Below, in pieces: positions 31,409-42,166 of a DNA stretch of 64,000 bases. How positions within the stretch are numbered: the first letter of the stretch is position 1; every line of letters starts with the position of its first letter. Source of the stretch: Grimontia kaedaensis (lineage in GTDB: Bacteria > Pseudomonadota > Gammaproteobacteria > Enterobacterales > Vibrionaceae); assembly GCF_023746615.1 (NCBI RefSeq), contig NZ_CP082275.1:2232001-2296000 (forward strand), given 5' to 3'. The notes beneath the pieces are model-generated. The model ran no database searches, had not been told where the DNA came from, and saw only the letters and a program-made list of their open reading frames with translations. The position numbers were made by a program, and so were the translations under genes.

Positions 31409-32923
31409 TTAGCCTTCCATTTCGGCGATTTTCACCTTCCAGGTGTCTGGGCCGATTTGGTGGGCGTTGTCACCGCGCGAATCGACGGCAACGGTCACTG
31501 GCATATCCACGACGTCAAATTCGTAAATCGCTTCCATACCCAAATCTTCAAACGCTACAACGCGTGCTTTCTTGATGGCTTTTGCAACAAGGTAAGCTGC
31601 ACCGCCAACGGCCATCAGGTATACCGCTTTGTGTTCTTTGATGGATTCAACCGTTGCAGGACCACGCTCTGCTTTACCAATCATGCCGATAAGACCGGTT
31701 TCGCTGAGCATCATGTCAGTGAACTTGTCCATACGGGTTGAAGTCGTTGGGCCTGCAGGACCAACAGCTTCATCGCCGACTGCATCAACAGGGCCTACGT
31801 AGTAGATGAAGCGTCCATTGAAGTCCACACCTTCTGGCAGGCTTTGACCGCTGTTCAGCATTTCCTGAATACGTTTGTGCGCGGCATCACGACCGGTCAG
31901 GATCTTGCCTGAAAGCAGAACCGTTTCACCGGTCTTCCAGTCTTGGATATCTTCTTTGGTCACTTCATTCAGGTTCGCACGGCGAACGTTTTCGCCAACT
32001 TCCCAGGTCACTTCTGGCCATTCTTCCAGTTTTGGTGGCTGAAGGTCGGCTGGGCCCGAACCATCAAGGGTGAAGTGAACGTGGCGAGTCGCGGCACAGT
32101 TAGGGATCAAACAAACAGGCTTAGACGCTGCATGCGTTGGCGCGGTTTTGATTTTCACATCAACAACCGTGGTTAAGCCGCCAAGACCTTGTGCTCCGAT
32201 ACCCAGTTTGTTCACGCGGTTGAAGATATCAAGGCGAAGCTCTTCTTCTGCGTTTTCTGGACCACGGTCAATCAGCTCTTGAATGTCGATGTGTTCCATC
32301 AGAGATTCTTTTGCCAGCACAGCCGCTTTCTCTGCCGTACCGCCGATACCAATGCCGAGCATGCCCGGTGGACACCAGCCCGCACCCATGGTTGGCAGAG
32401 TTTTCTCTACCCACGCTGCTACATCGTCAGATGGGTTGAGCATTACCATCTTGGTTTTGTTTTCAGAACCGCCGCCTTTCGCCGCGATTTGAATTTCCAC
32501 TTTATCGCCCGGCACCATGTTGATGTGAACTACCGCTGGGGTATTGTCTTTGGTGTTCTTGCGTGTACCCGCAGGGTCTGCAACCACAGAGGCCCGCAGC
32601 GGGTTGTCTGGGTTGTTGTATGCGCGGCGAACACCTTCATCGACCATTTGTTGTACGGTGAGGTCGCTTTCCCACTGAACGTTCATACCGATGTTCACGA
32701 AACAAGTTACAATCCCGGTGTCCTGACAGATTGGGCGTTTGCCTTCTGCAGACATGCGGGAGTTGATCAGAATTTGGGCGATGGCGTCTTTAGCCGCTTG
32801 GCTTTGCTCTTTTTCGTACGCCTTTTCGAGGGCTTGAACAAAATCGATAGGGTGATAGTAGGAGATGTACTGTAGGGCGTCAGCGACACTGTCGATGACA
32901 TCTTCCTTACGAATGACAGTCAT
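31409..32923 (-). CDS. fumA: Fumarate hydratase class I (4Fe-4S)
   Basis: A 504-residue iron-sulfur fumarase that interconverts fumarate and malate in the citric acid cycle. The cluster cysteines appear in RPICQDTG, GAGWCPPGML and PVCLIPNCA, the pattern of class I enzymes, with the beta-subunit-like domain (GRFIYYVGPVDAVGDE, GPTTSTRMD) at the C-terminus. The ATG at 32923 (MTVIRKEDV) is chosen for its GAGGCAACT ribosome site and fit to the family; a longer frame exists to 32968. The FumA/FumB distinction cannot be made from sequence alone. Confidence 0.93.
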   Translation of the reverse strand: MTVIRKEDVIDSVADALQYISYYHPIDFVQALEKAYEKEQSQAAKDAIAQILINSRMSAEGKRPICQDTGIVTCFVNIGMNVQWESDLTVQQMVDEGVRRAYNNPDNPLRASVVADPAGTRKNTKDNTPAVVHINMVPGDKVEIQIAAKGGGSENKTKMVMLNPSDDVAAWVEKTLPTMGAGWCPPGMLGIGIGGTAEKAAVLAKESLMEHIDIQELIDRGPENAEEELRLDIFNRVNKLGIGAQGLGGLTTVVDVKIKTAPTHAASKPVCLIPNCAATRHVHFTLDGSGPADLQPPKLEEWPEVTWEVGENVRRANLNEVTKEDIQDWKTGETVLLSGKILTGRDAAHKRIQEMLNSGQSLPEGVDFNGRFIYYVGPVDAVGDEAVGPAGPTTSTRMDKFTDMMLSETGLIGMIGKAERGPATVESIKEHKAVYLMAVGGAAYLVAKAIKKARVVAFEDLGMEAIYEFDVVDMPVTVAVDSRGDNAHQIGPDTWKVKIAEMEG

Positions 32924-33222
32924 AGTTGCCTCTTTAATTTTTATGATTCCTTGGCGCTGTTCGCTCACTTATCAATGCAGGCTAAACAGTGCTTCCAGTC
33001 GAGCTTTGTATTACGAATAGGTATTACAAAATAGTAGGCCGCTTTCTCCTATTCGGCAGCTTTGCCAGAGAAGCGACCCTCTCGCGTCCTTGATTGGGCG
33101 AATGACTTTTCGCCGCTTGATTTTTCACTTTCCAAACTTAGCTTTAAAAGCCACGATTATGATACTCTTACGGCCGATTTAGCGCCAACAGACGCTTCAA
33201 TGCCGATCACAAAAACACGAAA

Positions 33223-34593
33223 ATGACCGAATCGAGACGAATGCCTATCACTCTGCAGTTTCTTCAGTACTCGCCATCAGCACTCACGTCGCTTTTTTCC
33301 CGTATTGAATCCCAACCTTGGGCAATGCTGCTGCAGTCTGCAGCGGAAAAACATCCGGATAACCGCTTTGATATTCTGGTGGCGGACCCCATCGCGACGC
33401 TTTGCAGTGAAAGCGGCATCAACCGCATTTGGCATCGTGACGGTCGCACCGCCTCCAGAGAGACTGATCCGTTCGAAGAGTTGCACGCGCTTCAGCTTTC
33501 CCTTTTACCTCGCACAGAGCCTATCGCACCTTGGCCATTCCTTGGCGGGGCTTTGGGTTACTTCGCTTATGATCTTGGCCGTCAGGTAGAAACTCTGCCT
33601 GAGCTGGCAACCCGTGATATCGACATTCCAGATATGGCGGTGGGTATTTATGACTGGGCAGTGATTGCAGACCATAAAGAGAAAAAGCTGGTGCTGATCC
33701 AGCCTGAAGGTGAAAACAAACTGGCATGGCTGGAAGGCCATAAGGAAGTTGAAGCCTCAGCATTCGCTATGAAAGGTGAATGGCAGGCGAACATGACGCC
33801 GGAAACCTATGAAGAGAAGTTCGACCGTGTGCAGGCGTATCTAAAGTCGGGTGATTGTTACCAAATCAACCTTGCTCAACGCTTTGAAGCGCCGTATCAG
33901 GGTAGCGAGTGGGAAGCTTACCAAAAGCTGGCCAAAACCAATGGCGCGCCCTTCTCCGGTTTTATTCGTTTGAAAGATTCTGCCATTCTTTCTGTCTCTC
34001 CAGAGCGCTTCTTGCAGCTTCATGGCAGGGAGATTGAAACCAAGCCGATTAAAGGCACCCGCCCTCGTAATAACGACTCTGCAGTTGATTCGGCAAACAT
34101 CCATTGCTTGAAGAACGCGCAGAAAGATCGTGCCGAAAACCTGATGATTGTTGACCTGCTTCGCAATGATATTGGCCGAGTCGCCTCGCCAGGTTCGGTA
34201 AATGTACCTAAACTTTTTGATATTGAGACATTTCCAGCCGTCCATCATATGGTCAGTACCGTAACGGGGACGCTTTCTGATGATAAGTACGGTGAAGATT
34301 TGCTCCGAGCCTGTTTCCCTGGTGGTTCCATAACCGGAGCGCCCAAAGTGCGCGCGATGGAGATCATCGAAGAACTGGAGCCGCATAGACGCAGCATTTA
34401 CTGTGGCAGCATTGGCTACTTGAGTCGTTGTGGCACCATGGACACCAGCATTACGATTCGTACGCTGGTCTGCCATCAACAACAAATATATGCCTGGGCT
34501 GGCGGCGGCGTGGTCGTAGACAGTGAGGCGGCATCGGAGTATCAGGAAACACTCGACAAGCTCAGTCGGATTCTTCCTGTGCTGACTTCATAA
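33223..34593 (+). CDS. pabB: Aminodeoxychorismate synthase component I
   Basis: PabB converts chorismate with ammonia from PabA into 4-amino-4-deoxychorismate, the first step to p-aminobenzoate and folate. This 456-residue protein has the chorismate-binding core with the family lysine in ETKPIKGTRPR (Lys277), which separates PabB from anthranilate synthase, plus GDCYQINLAQRF and CFPGGSITGAPK. An internal ATG at 33241 (MPITLQF) is an equally likely start. It is followed 36 bp later by nudL, as in Vibrio cholerae. Confidence 0.93.
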   Translation: MTESRRMPITLQFLQYSPSALTSLFSRIESQPWAMLLQSAAEKHPDNRFDILVADPIATLCSESGINRIWHRDGRTASRETDPFEELHALQLSLLPRTEPIAPWPFLGGALGYFAYDLGRQVETLPELATRDIDIPDMAVGIYDWAVIADHKEKKLVLIQPEGENKLAWLEGHKEVEASAFAMKGEWQANMTPETYEEKFDRVQAYLKSGDCYQINLAQRFEAPYQGSEWEAYQKLAKTNGAPFSGFIRLKDSAILSVSPERFLQLHGREIETKPIKGTRPRNNDSAVDSANIHCLKNAQKDRAENLMIVDLLRNDIGRVASPGSVNVPKLFDIETFPAVHHMVSTVTGTLSDDKYGEDLLRACFPGGSITGAPKVRAMEIIEELEPHRRSIYCGSIGYLSRCGTMDTSITIRTLVCHQQQIYAWAGGGVVVDSEAASEYQETLDKLSRILPVLTS

Positions 34594-34629
34594 AAGGCGG
34601 TACAGCGCATTCTGAAGTAGGTAGGACGC

Positions 34630-35322
34630 ATGTTAAAAACACCATGGATGGAAAACACCTCGCTACAGCAACCGGCCATTCTGGCGCATCAGACGCGCCA
34701 AAGCCCTATGCATCCCCTATCCCGCCATTGGTTAATACAGCGTTTTAGCCTGAGCCCCAGTTACCATTACGACAAACGCGTGATTCAACGTGCTACCGAT
34801 GCCATGCGTCGGGAAGGAACACCAGATCTTCGTCCTGCCGCTGTGATGATCGCCCTTGCAGAACGTGATGGCGAACTGCATGTCTTGTTGACTAAACGCG
34901 CAACGCATTTGAAACACCATCCAGGACAAATTAGCTTCCCCGGCGGTAAAGTCGAAGAATCGGACACCGATATAGTGGAAACAGCAATTCGTGAAATGGA
35001 AGAAGAGATTGGCGTCACCACTGACAGAGCACATCTCCTTGGCTGTTTAGCGCCACTTCCAACCGTCAGCGGGTACCTTGTTACGCCTGTTATCGCCTTT
35101 GTGGATGCCGATTACTCGCCCGTGCTGGATGCCAATGAGGTTCATAGCCTTTTTGAGGTGCCACTCGCTCAATTTTTAAGACGCGACGCCATTACCAAGC
35201 AACCTTTCCATGTTCGTGGTAACACCTACCACATCTACGCCATGAGCTATGAAAACCACCTGATCTGGGGTGTTACGGCTCAGATACTTCACGCCCTCAG
35301 CCAGCAACTTGTCCTCAACTAA
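34630..35322 (+). CDS. nudL: CoA pyrophosphatase (Nudix hydrolase NudL)
   Basis: A 230-residue Nudix enzyme of the NudL type, which splits coenzyme A and related compounds. The CoA-pyrophosphatase signature LLTKRATHLKHHPGQISFPG overlaps the Nudix box (GGKVEESDTDIVETAIREMEEEIGV, read as two parts). Asn/Gly-rich PTVSGYLVTPVIAF follows. Its start has AGGTAGGACGC upstream; a later ATG at 34708 (MHPLSRHW) would match the E. coli length better. It is likely cotranscribed with pabB. Confidence 0.88.
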   Translation: MLKTPWMENTSLQQPAILAHQTRQSPMHPLSRHWLIQRFSLSPSYHYDKRVIQRATDAMRREGTPDLRPAAVMIALAERDGELHVLLTKRATHLKHHPGQISFPGGKVEESDTDIVETAIREMEEEIGVTTDRAHLLGCLAPLPTVSGYLVTPVIAFVDADYSPVLDANEVHSLFEVPLAQFLRRDAITKQPFHVRGNTYHIYAMSYENHLIWGVTAQILHALSQQLVLN

Positions 35323-35431
35323 GTTTTAATACCTAAACTTTTTTTTGGGTCTTTAAACGGCATTTTTAAACCATAAAAAATGTGAATGTAGTAAGGTCAA
35401 ATAAATTCGTCACACGAAATATTGTTACCGC

Positions 35432-35453
35432 AAAAATGATCCAAATCACAGTT
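35432..35453 (+). promoter_or_regulatory. Candidate CRP site upstream of sdaC
   Basis: AAAAATGATCCAAATCACAGTT matches the right half (TCACA) of the CRP consensus fully and the left half partly. SdaC is known to respond to CRP in enteric bacteria, so the site fits. Confidence 0.5.
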
Positions 35454-35523
35454 TGCAGTGAAAAAATGTAAACAATACGCATCAGTTCCCGATCTGTTCC
35501 GTATTATTTTTGGTGATTAAACG

Positions 35524-36789
35524 ATGCAAACTCAGTCAAGCACGACTTCGAGCGCAGGCAAAATGAAGTGGTCTGCTCAAGACACCACCTGGATGCTATC
35601 TCTGTTTGGTACAGCGGTAGGTGCAGGTATTCTGTTCCTTCCTATTAACGCTGGTCTGAACGGTTTCTGGCCTCTGGTTGCTCTGGCAATCCTGGTTGGT
35701 CCTATGACTTATCTGGCTCACCGTGGCCTTGCACGTTTCGTTCTGTCTTCCAAGAAGCCAGGCAGCGACATCACTGAAGTGGTTGAAGAGCACTTCGGTG
35801 CGACTGCGGGTCAACTCATCACTCTGCTTTACTTTTTCGCGATTTACCCGATCGTTCTGATTTACGGTGTTGGTATCACCAACACTGTTGACTCTTTCAT
35901 GGTTAACCAGCTTGGCATGGAATCTCTGCCACGCGCTGTTCTCTCTATCATCCTTATCATGGGTATGATGTCAGTCATGCTGGCAGGTGAGAAACTGATG
36001 CTGAAAGTGACTCAGTTCTTAGTTTACCCTCTGGTTGCCATCCTGCTGTTTATGTCTATCTACCTGATCCCTGACTGGAACATGTCTGCACTGCAGCAAA
36101 TTCCTACAGCGGGTGATTTCATGACAACCTTGTGGATCTCTATCCCAGTACTGGTTTTCGCGTTCAACCACAGCCCTGCGATCTCTGCGTTCTCTATGGC
36201 ACAGACCCGTGACTACGGTGACAATGCTGAGCGTAAATCAAACCAAATCCTGTTGCGCACCTCGGGCATGCTGCTTGGTTTCGTTATGCTGTTCGTGTTC
36301 TCTTGTGTTCTGAGCCTGACGCCTGCTGATCTGGCAGAAGCGAAAGCACAAAACCTGGCGGTTCTGTCTTACCTGGCGAACAAGCACGAAAGTCCATTCA
36401 TCTCTTACCTGGGTCCAGTCGTTGCCTTCGTTGCTATTGTGTCTTCTTTCTTCGGTCACTACTTGGGTGCACGTGAAGGTCTGAACGGTATCATCATCAA
36501 GCAACTGCGCTCTCGCGGTAAGCAAGTGAACATGAAGAAAATCGATATGTTCACCGTGGCATTCGTTATCATCACCAGCTGGATCGTGGCAACCATCAAC
36601 CCAAGCATTCTGGGTATGATTGAATCACTGGGTGGCCCAATCATTGCGACCATTCTGTTCATCATGCCGATGTACGCCATCAAGAAAGTACCGTCTATGC
36701 AGAAGTACGGCGGTAAGGCGAGCAACATCTTCGTCACTTTCATGGGTATGGTAGCGATTTCAGCGATTATGTACGGTTTCATCGCCTAA
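35524..36789 (+). CDS. sdaC: Serine/proton symporter
   Basis: A 421-residue inner-membrane carrier of the hydroxy/aromatic amino acid permease family that imports L-serine with protons. About eleven hydrophobic segments are visible. LFGTAVGAGILFLPI at residues 27-41 is the family's substrate-binding unwound helix, and VFAFNHSPAISAFS near residue 222 is also typical. sdaA follows, so serine import and deamination are paired. A terminator separates them, so they are probably separate transcripts. Confidence 0.95.
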   Translation: MQTQSSTTSSAGKMKWSAQDTTWMLSLFGTAVGAGILFLPINAGLNGFWPLVALAILVGPMTYLAHRGLARFVLSSKKPGSDITEVVEEHFGATAGQLITLLYFFAIYPIVLIYGVGITNTVDSFMVNQLGMESLPRAVLSIILIMGMMSVMLAGEKLMLKVTQFLVYPLVAILLFMSIYLIPDWNMSALQQIPTAGDFMTTLWISIPVLVFAFNHSPAISAFSMAQTRDYGDNAERKSNQILLRTSGMLLGFVMLFVFSCVLSLTPADLAEAKAQNLAVLSYLANKHESPFISYLGPVVAFVAIVSSFFGHYLGAREGLNGIIIKQLRSRGKQVNMKKIDMFTVAFVIITSWIVATINPSILGMIESLGGPIIATILFIMPMYAIKKVPSMQKYGGKASNIFVTFMGMVAISAIMYGFIA

Positions 36790-36814
36790 TTAATCGTGTA
36801 GAATGCACAGCCCC

Positions 36815-36852
36815 AAAAGAGCAAGGATGCTTAAATTCCTTGCTCTTTTTTG
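36815..36852 (+). terminator. Terminator after sdaC
   Basis: The stem AAGAGCAAGGA/TCCTTGCTCTT with an 11-base loop ends in TTTTTT. Confidence 0.88.
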
Positions 36853-37012
36853 CTTTTTCACTGAGCCACGGAAAGGTACATACCCAACATTTAAGGTCAA
36901 CAAAACCTAGGGTATATCGGCTCAGCAATATGTCGCCTCCACGGATGGATATAAACGAATTAATCCAAATGCCCGTCCATGTAAACCACGGGCATTGACT
37001 GAGGTATGACAC

Positions 37013-38374
<1,362 letters not shown>

Positions 38375-38377
38375 TCA

Positions 38378-38424
38378 CCTTTGGTGATTCTCAATACACC
38401 ACCTTTGGTGATTCTCAATACACC
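38378..38424 (+). repeat. Tandem duplication of about 24 bp after sdaA
   Basis: CACCTTTGGTGATTCTCAAT and following bases occur twice in tandem directly after the stop codon. Each unit contains a small palindrome, CACCTTTGGTG. Confidence 0.8.
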
Positions 38425-38430
38425 AAAAAG

Positions 38431-38456
38431 AAAACCGCCCAAGTAGGCGGTTTTCT
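38431..38456 (+). terminator. Terminator after sdaA
   Basis: The stem AAAACCGCC/GGCGGTTTT is followed by TTTCTTTA. Confidence 0.87.
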
Positions 38457-38481
38457 TTATTCACGATTTGCTATTTGAATT

Positions 38482-39066
38482 TCAAGCTGTTGCAAGCAGG
38501 CCCTCCTCGTTCTTCAGTACATGCTTCTCTGCCGCATCAATGGCGCGGTAAAGACGCATTTTCGTCGCACTTAAACCAAGGCCAAGTACGTTACTGATTT
38601 CTTCGAGCGAGAGGTCATGTTCAAAACGCAGCACAAGGATTTCCTGTGCAGTTTTTGCCAATGATTGCACTGAGTTTGAAATACCCTGATCAGATGTCAC
38701 GGGGCACTTCTCTTCAACGCCAACTTCCTCTTGCAACTCGTCTGAAACAAAACGTTGCGAGTGTGTCGCACGCTTCTTCAAATAGCTTCTGCACTGATTG
38801 TCTGCAATTGCATATAACCAGCTTCTGAATGCAGCTTCGCCGCGATAGGCGTGGATGTAGCGGAAACTCCGCACCAAGGTTTCTTGCAACACGTCATCCG
38901 CGTCATAAGGACAACCTAACCATGCCATGCATCGACGATGTAATGGTGACAGGTAGCTCGCGACCAGTTGGTCGAAGTAGTTGCGGGCTAACGGGTGCCC
39001 CGCCTGAATCTTAGCTATCTGTTCACGCTCACTGTTTTTAATACAGGTTGAATCCACTGAATGCAT
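38482..39066 (-). CDS. ECF-type RNA polymerase sigma factor
   Basis: A 194-residue sigma factor of the group IV (ECF) type. Region 2 appears as DADDVLQETLVRSFRYIHAYRG (split motif, about residues 54-75) and FRSWLYAIADNQCRSYLKK. Region 4 is LVLRFEHDLSLEEISNVLGL, ending with TKMRLYRA. The start MHSVDSTC is set by the strong AGGAGGG site. No anti-sigma factor gene is adjacent, so its signal is not apparent; its neighbours face away or belong to other units. Confidence 0.88.
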   Translation of the reverse strand: MHSVDSTCIKNSEREQIAKIQAGHPLARNYFDQLVASYLSPLHRRCMAWLGCPYDADDVLQETLVRSFRYIHAYRGEAAFRSWLYAIADNQCRSYLKKRATHSQRFVSDELQEEVGVEEKCPVTSDQGISNSVQSLAKTAQEILVLRFEHDLSLEEISNVLGLGLSATKMRLYRAIDAAEKHVLKNEEGLLATA

Positions 39067-39462
39067 GTTAATACCCTCCTGGTATTCGAGTGGTGAACAC
39101 AACCTAGCCAATGCAAACTGAACAATCAAACAGTGTTTTCTATTCAAAAATGCCTGTGTATATCAACAAACATGACCAGTTATTCATCACCGCTATTGAA
39201 CGGCGTTTTATTATCAATCACTTATTGATACTGATTTAGAACAGCGTTCAATTACCCTAAAAAAGTTGCGACTTTAGAATGTCTCAGAAAGTCTCACCCG
39301 TGGAACACATTATCAGCTCTGGTCTAAGGTCAGACCTCGGATTTGCATATAATTCGGAGGGATTAATGATGCGATAAAGAGGACGAAAATGAGGAATTCT
39401 AGAAAGTTTGGATATAAAAAAACCCGCATAAAGCGGGCTTTGAAAAGCTTTGTTGTTAGCGA
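39067..39462. other. Intergenic region between sigma factor and MFS gene ends
   Basis: It holds the presumed sigma-factor promoter, an inverted pair ATTGAACG/CGTTCAAT about 55 bp apart near 39194-39253, a small hairpin GGTCT/AGACC near 39318-39334, and the MFS terminator. No gene is supported. Confidence 0.5.
39416..39443 (-). terminator. Terminator of the OFA-type MFS gene
   Basis: Read on the minus strand, AGCCCGC and GCGGGT flank TTTAT and are followed by a run of T. Confidence 0.82.
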
Positions 39463-40686
39463 TTACGCTGCAACTTTCTGAGCGTTTGCTGCTTCTGCTT
39501 TCACTGGTTTGGTAATGAAAGATAGAACAACCGCAACGGCCAGCATTGCTGCACAGATGGTGTATGCCATCACGTAGTTGCCGGTCATGTCTACTGCGGT
39601 TGCAGCAACAACAGGACCAATGAAACCACTCACACCCCATGCGGTGTAAAGCACGCCGTAGTTACCGCCGTAGTTTTTCAGGCCGTAGTAGTCAGCAGTG
39701 ATAGATGGGAATACTGCCAGTAGTGTGCCGTAACCTACACCTGCAACAGCTGCACCTACCATCAGTGTGAACTCGGTATTGTAGGTGGCGAACATCATCA
39801 TGTTGATACCTTGCATGATGAACGCCAGCATCAACGTTTTCAGGCCACCAATCTTGTCAGACAGGATACCTGCAGCAACACGACCGCCTGAGTTGAAGAT
39901 AGACAGAACAACAACCAGAAACGCAACTTGAGTCAGGTCAGACTGGTTGATCGCGATAGAAGTGATGTTACCTATCACCATCAGACCCGCAGAAGACGCC
40001 AGCGCATACATCAACCACAGTGAATAGAACTGTGGAGTCTTAACCATTTCACGCCAACCCATGTTGCTGTCGCCAGCGCCTGCTTTCGCTACGTAGCCAG
40101 CAGGTGCTTCTGGCGTGTAGTCCGCAGGTGGGTTGTTAATTGTGCAAGCCAGTGGAACAGCGATGGCCAGAATACCTACACCGAGGATCATGAAACTTTG
40201 CTGAATGCCGTAACCTTCAATCAGCATAGAAGTCAGTGGCGCCAGATATACCGCCGCCAGGCCGAAACCTGCTGCGATAAGACCGTTAACCATGCCCTTC
40301 TTAGAAGGGTGGAACCACTTCATTGCTGCTGGAGACAGACACGCATAACCAAAACCGATACCACAACCAGTGATCACGCCGAAGCTCAGCAACAGAGTCA
40401 TAGGAGATGAAGCAAAGCTAGATACGATCATGCCGATACCGACCATGATGGTACCCAGGATCAGAACTTTACGAGGACCCATGCGGTCTTGCAGGTTACC
40501 CGCCACCAGCAGAGAAAGTGCAAAACAGATGGTTGCAACGGTGTAAGGCATAGATGCATCTGCGTTCGACCAACCCTGCTCTACCAGTGACTGCTTGAAT
40601 ACAGACCACGCGTACAGGATGCCGATACACATATTGATAAAGAAACCGGCTGCAAGTACGCCCGTAGCTTTGTTCAGTTTGTTCAT
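39463..40686 (-). CDS. MFS transporter, oxalate/formate antiporter (OFA) family
   Basis: A 407-residue twelve-helix MFS carrier. GFFINMCIGILYAWSVFKQSL at the first helix, LQDRMGPRKVLILG (loop 2-3 motif) and ADYYGLKNYGGNYGVLYTAWG near residue 345 are typical of the OFA family, whose members move oxalate, formate, lactate or other monocarboxylates. The substrate cannot be named. The start MNKLNKATG at 40686 fits the family; the longer frame has a poor start. Confidence 0.85.
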   Translation of the reverse strand: MNKLNKATGVLAAGFFINMCIGILYAWSVFKQSLVEQGWSNADASMPYTVATICFALSLLVAGNLQDRMGPRKVLILGTIMVGIGMIVSSFASSPMTLLLSFGVITGCGIGFGYACLSPAAMKWFHPSKKGMVNGLIAAGFGLAAVYLAPLTSMLIEGYGIQQSFMILGVGILAIAVPLACTINNPPADYTPEAPAGYVAKAGAGDSNMGWREMVKTPQFYSLWLMYALASSAGLMVIGNITSIAINQSDLTQVAFLVVVLSIFNSGGRVAAGILSDKIGGLKTLMLAFIMQGINMMMFATYNTEFTLMVGAAVAGVGYGTLLAVFPSITADYYGLKNYGGNYGVLYTAWGVSGFIGPVVAATAVDMTGNYVMAYTICAAMLAVAVVLSFITKPVKAEAANAQKVAA

Positions 40687-40941
40687 GTTACGACTCAATA
40701 AATTCACTAATAAAAGGTGTCGCCGGCAAAAGCCCCCTACTACGCCACCCAACCCAACATCCCCGCATAACTCGTTCACTAAAATGATGAATTAATAGTC
40801 AAAATTGCGAAGATATAAATTATTTTTGGCATTCTTCAAATTTGATGAGAATGACAGAAGCGCGCGGAGTCTATCAGGGAATGAGAGCGTGATCACCATC
40901 TACTTTTGTTTATCGCGAAAAAAGTTTTTTCTTCGGTGATT

Positions 40942-41207
40942 TATACCCAAACAACCTGAAGATGTAGAATTCAGCGAGATTGACTGGCGTTGTGATCGCG
41001 GCGTTCCTTTGCCGGTGTAGTCACCTCCATCAAAAAGGAACAACAAAGAGCACGACGTCAGTCAACTCGCCCGAAGGGAGGGCCTCAATGCGCCCACTTC
41101 TTTGTTAAATTCCATGAAAATAGAACCACTATTCCTCGCGAAATTTGCCTCGAATTGAACGCATTGATGACCTCTGAATACCAGCATCTTCAGGTTGCTT
41201 GGGTATA
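40942..41207. repeat. 266-bp dispersed repeat with terminal inverted repeats, copy 2
   Basis: The copy has the same length and orientation as that at 5672-5937, with the ends TATACCCAAACAACCTGAAG and CTTCAGGTTGCTTGGGTATA. It lies in the gap between the MFS and nfsA genes. The rest of that gap (40687-40941 and 41208-41369) holds no supported gene. Confidence 0.85.
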
Positions 41208-41369
41208 TCGATCAATAGGTGTAACAAAACATGTAGGAACGTAGAAATGAAATCAGCCCGAGTCCCTTTGCAATCAAGGGTCGGGATGACAGATATCTAT
41301 ATCATGAAACGTCGATATTCTGATGCCATGCTGACCAAATCAAGGTCATTGACATCGTCTTAGAAAAGA

Positions 41370-42092
41370 CTACTTGATGCTAAACCCTTTGCTTTCAAGG
41401 AAAGCTTTCATAAACGGACGCGCTTCTTTGCTGAGAGTCCCGGAAATTTGCTCACTCCAGCTCATCTCTTTGTTGCCGCCAGTGCGGGTTCGGTAATACT
41501 CGCGCACCTCATTGTCATAGTTTTCCAAAACAGCTTTATCCATCTCTGAATACTCATCGGTGTGAACAACTAATTCTGATGGCAAGCGTGGTTTCACTTC
41601 AGGATCTTGCGCCGGATAGCCAAGACATAGCCCAAATAAAGGAATCACCTGCTCTGGCAATTTTAGAAGGTTAGCGACTTTGTCAGGGTTGTTTCTGAGC
41701 CCACCAATATAAACACCACCCAACCCTAAAGACTCAGCCGCTATTAGGGCATTTTGGGCCATCAACGCGCCGTCTATCGCACCAATCAAGGTTTGTTCAG
41801 CAAAGCCTAATTGCGCATCTGGTTTAATCTGTAAATGACGGTTGAAATCAGCGCAAAATACGAAGAACTCTGCGGCATCAGCAACATAAGCCTGATTCCC
41901 CGCATATTCAGCAAGACGTTGCCTTTTCTGTTTATCGATCACCCGAATAATACTGGTGCATTGAATAAAGCTCGAGGTAGATGCCGCTCTCGCGCAATCG
42001 ATAATCGCATTGCGTTGTTCATCCGTAATGCGTTGCTCAGTGAACTTTCTTATCGAGCGGTGAGAAAGAATGGTATTGATAGCGGTATTCAT
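41370..42092 (-). CDS. nfsA: Oxygen-insensitive NADPH nitroreductase
   Basis: A 240-residue FMN nitroreductase of the NfsA/FRP group, which reduces nitroaromatics and quinones with NADPH by two-electron steps. HRSIRKFTEQRI binds FMN at the start, and AAESLGLGGVYIGGLRNNP (residues 117-135), LCLGYP and the C-terminal GGNKEMSWSEQI are family hallmarks. In E. coli nfsA lies next to grxA and ybjL; all three occur in this stretch, separated here by inserted genes. Confidence 0.92.
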   Translation of the reverse strand: MNTAINTILSHRSIRKFTEQRITDEQRNAIIDCARAASTSSFIQCTSIIRVIDKQKRQRLAEYAGNQAYVADAAEFFVFCADFNRHLQIKPDAQLGFAEQTLIGAIDGALMAQNALIAAESLGLGGVYIGGLRNNPDKVANLLKLPEQVIPLFGLCLGYPAQDPEVKPRLPSELVVHTDEYSEMDKAVLENYDNEVREYYRTRTGGNKEMSWSEQISGTLSKEARPFMKAFLESKGFSIK

Positions 42093-42166
42093 TAAGAAGG
42101 CGTCCCTGATTTATACCAATAGTGGCCAATAATGACATAAAGAACAAAGACGCCTGCATACGAAGC

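Noticed and set aside
31943..32875. Long plus-strand frames opposite fumarase
   Set aside because: They are antisense shadows of the fumarase gene without family similarity.
39390..39482. Small plus-strand frame MRNSRKFGYKK over the MFS gene end
   Set aside because: It runs through the MFS terminator and into the MFS gene on the other strand; most likely chance.
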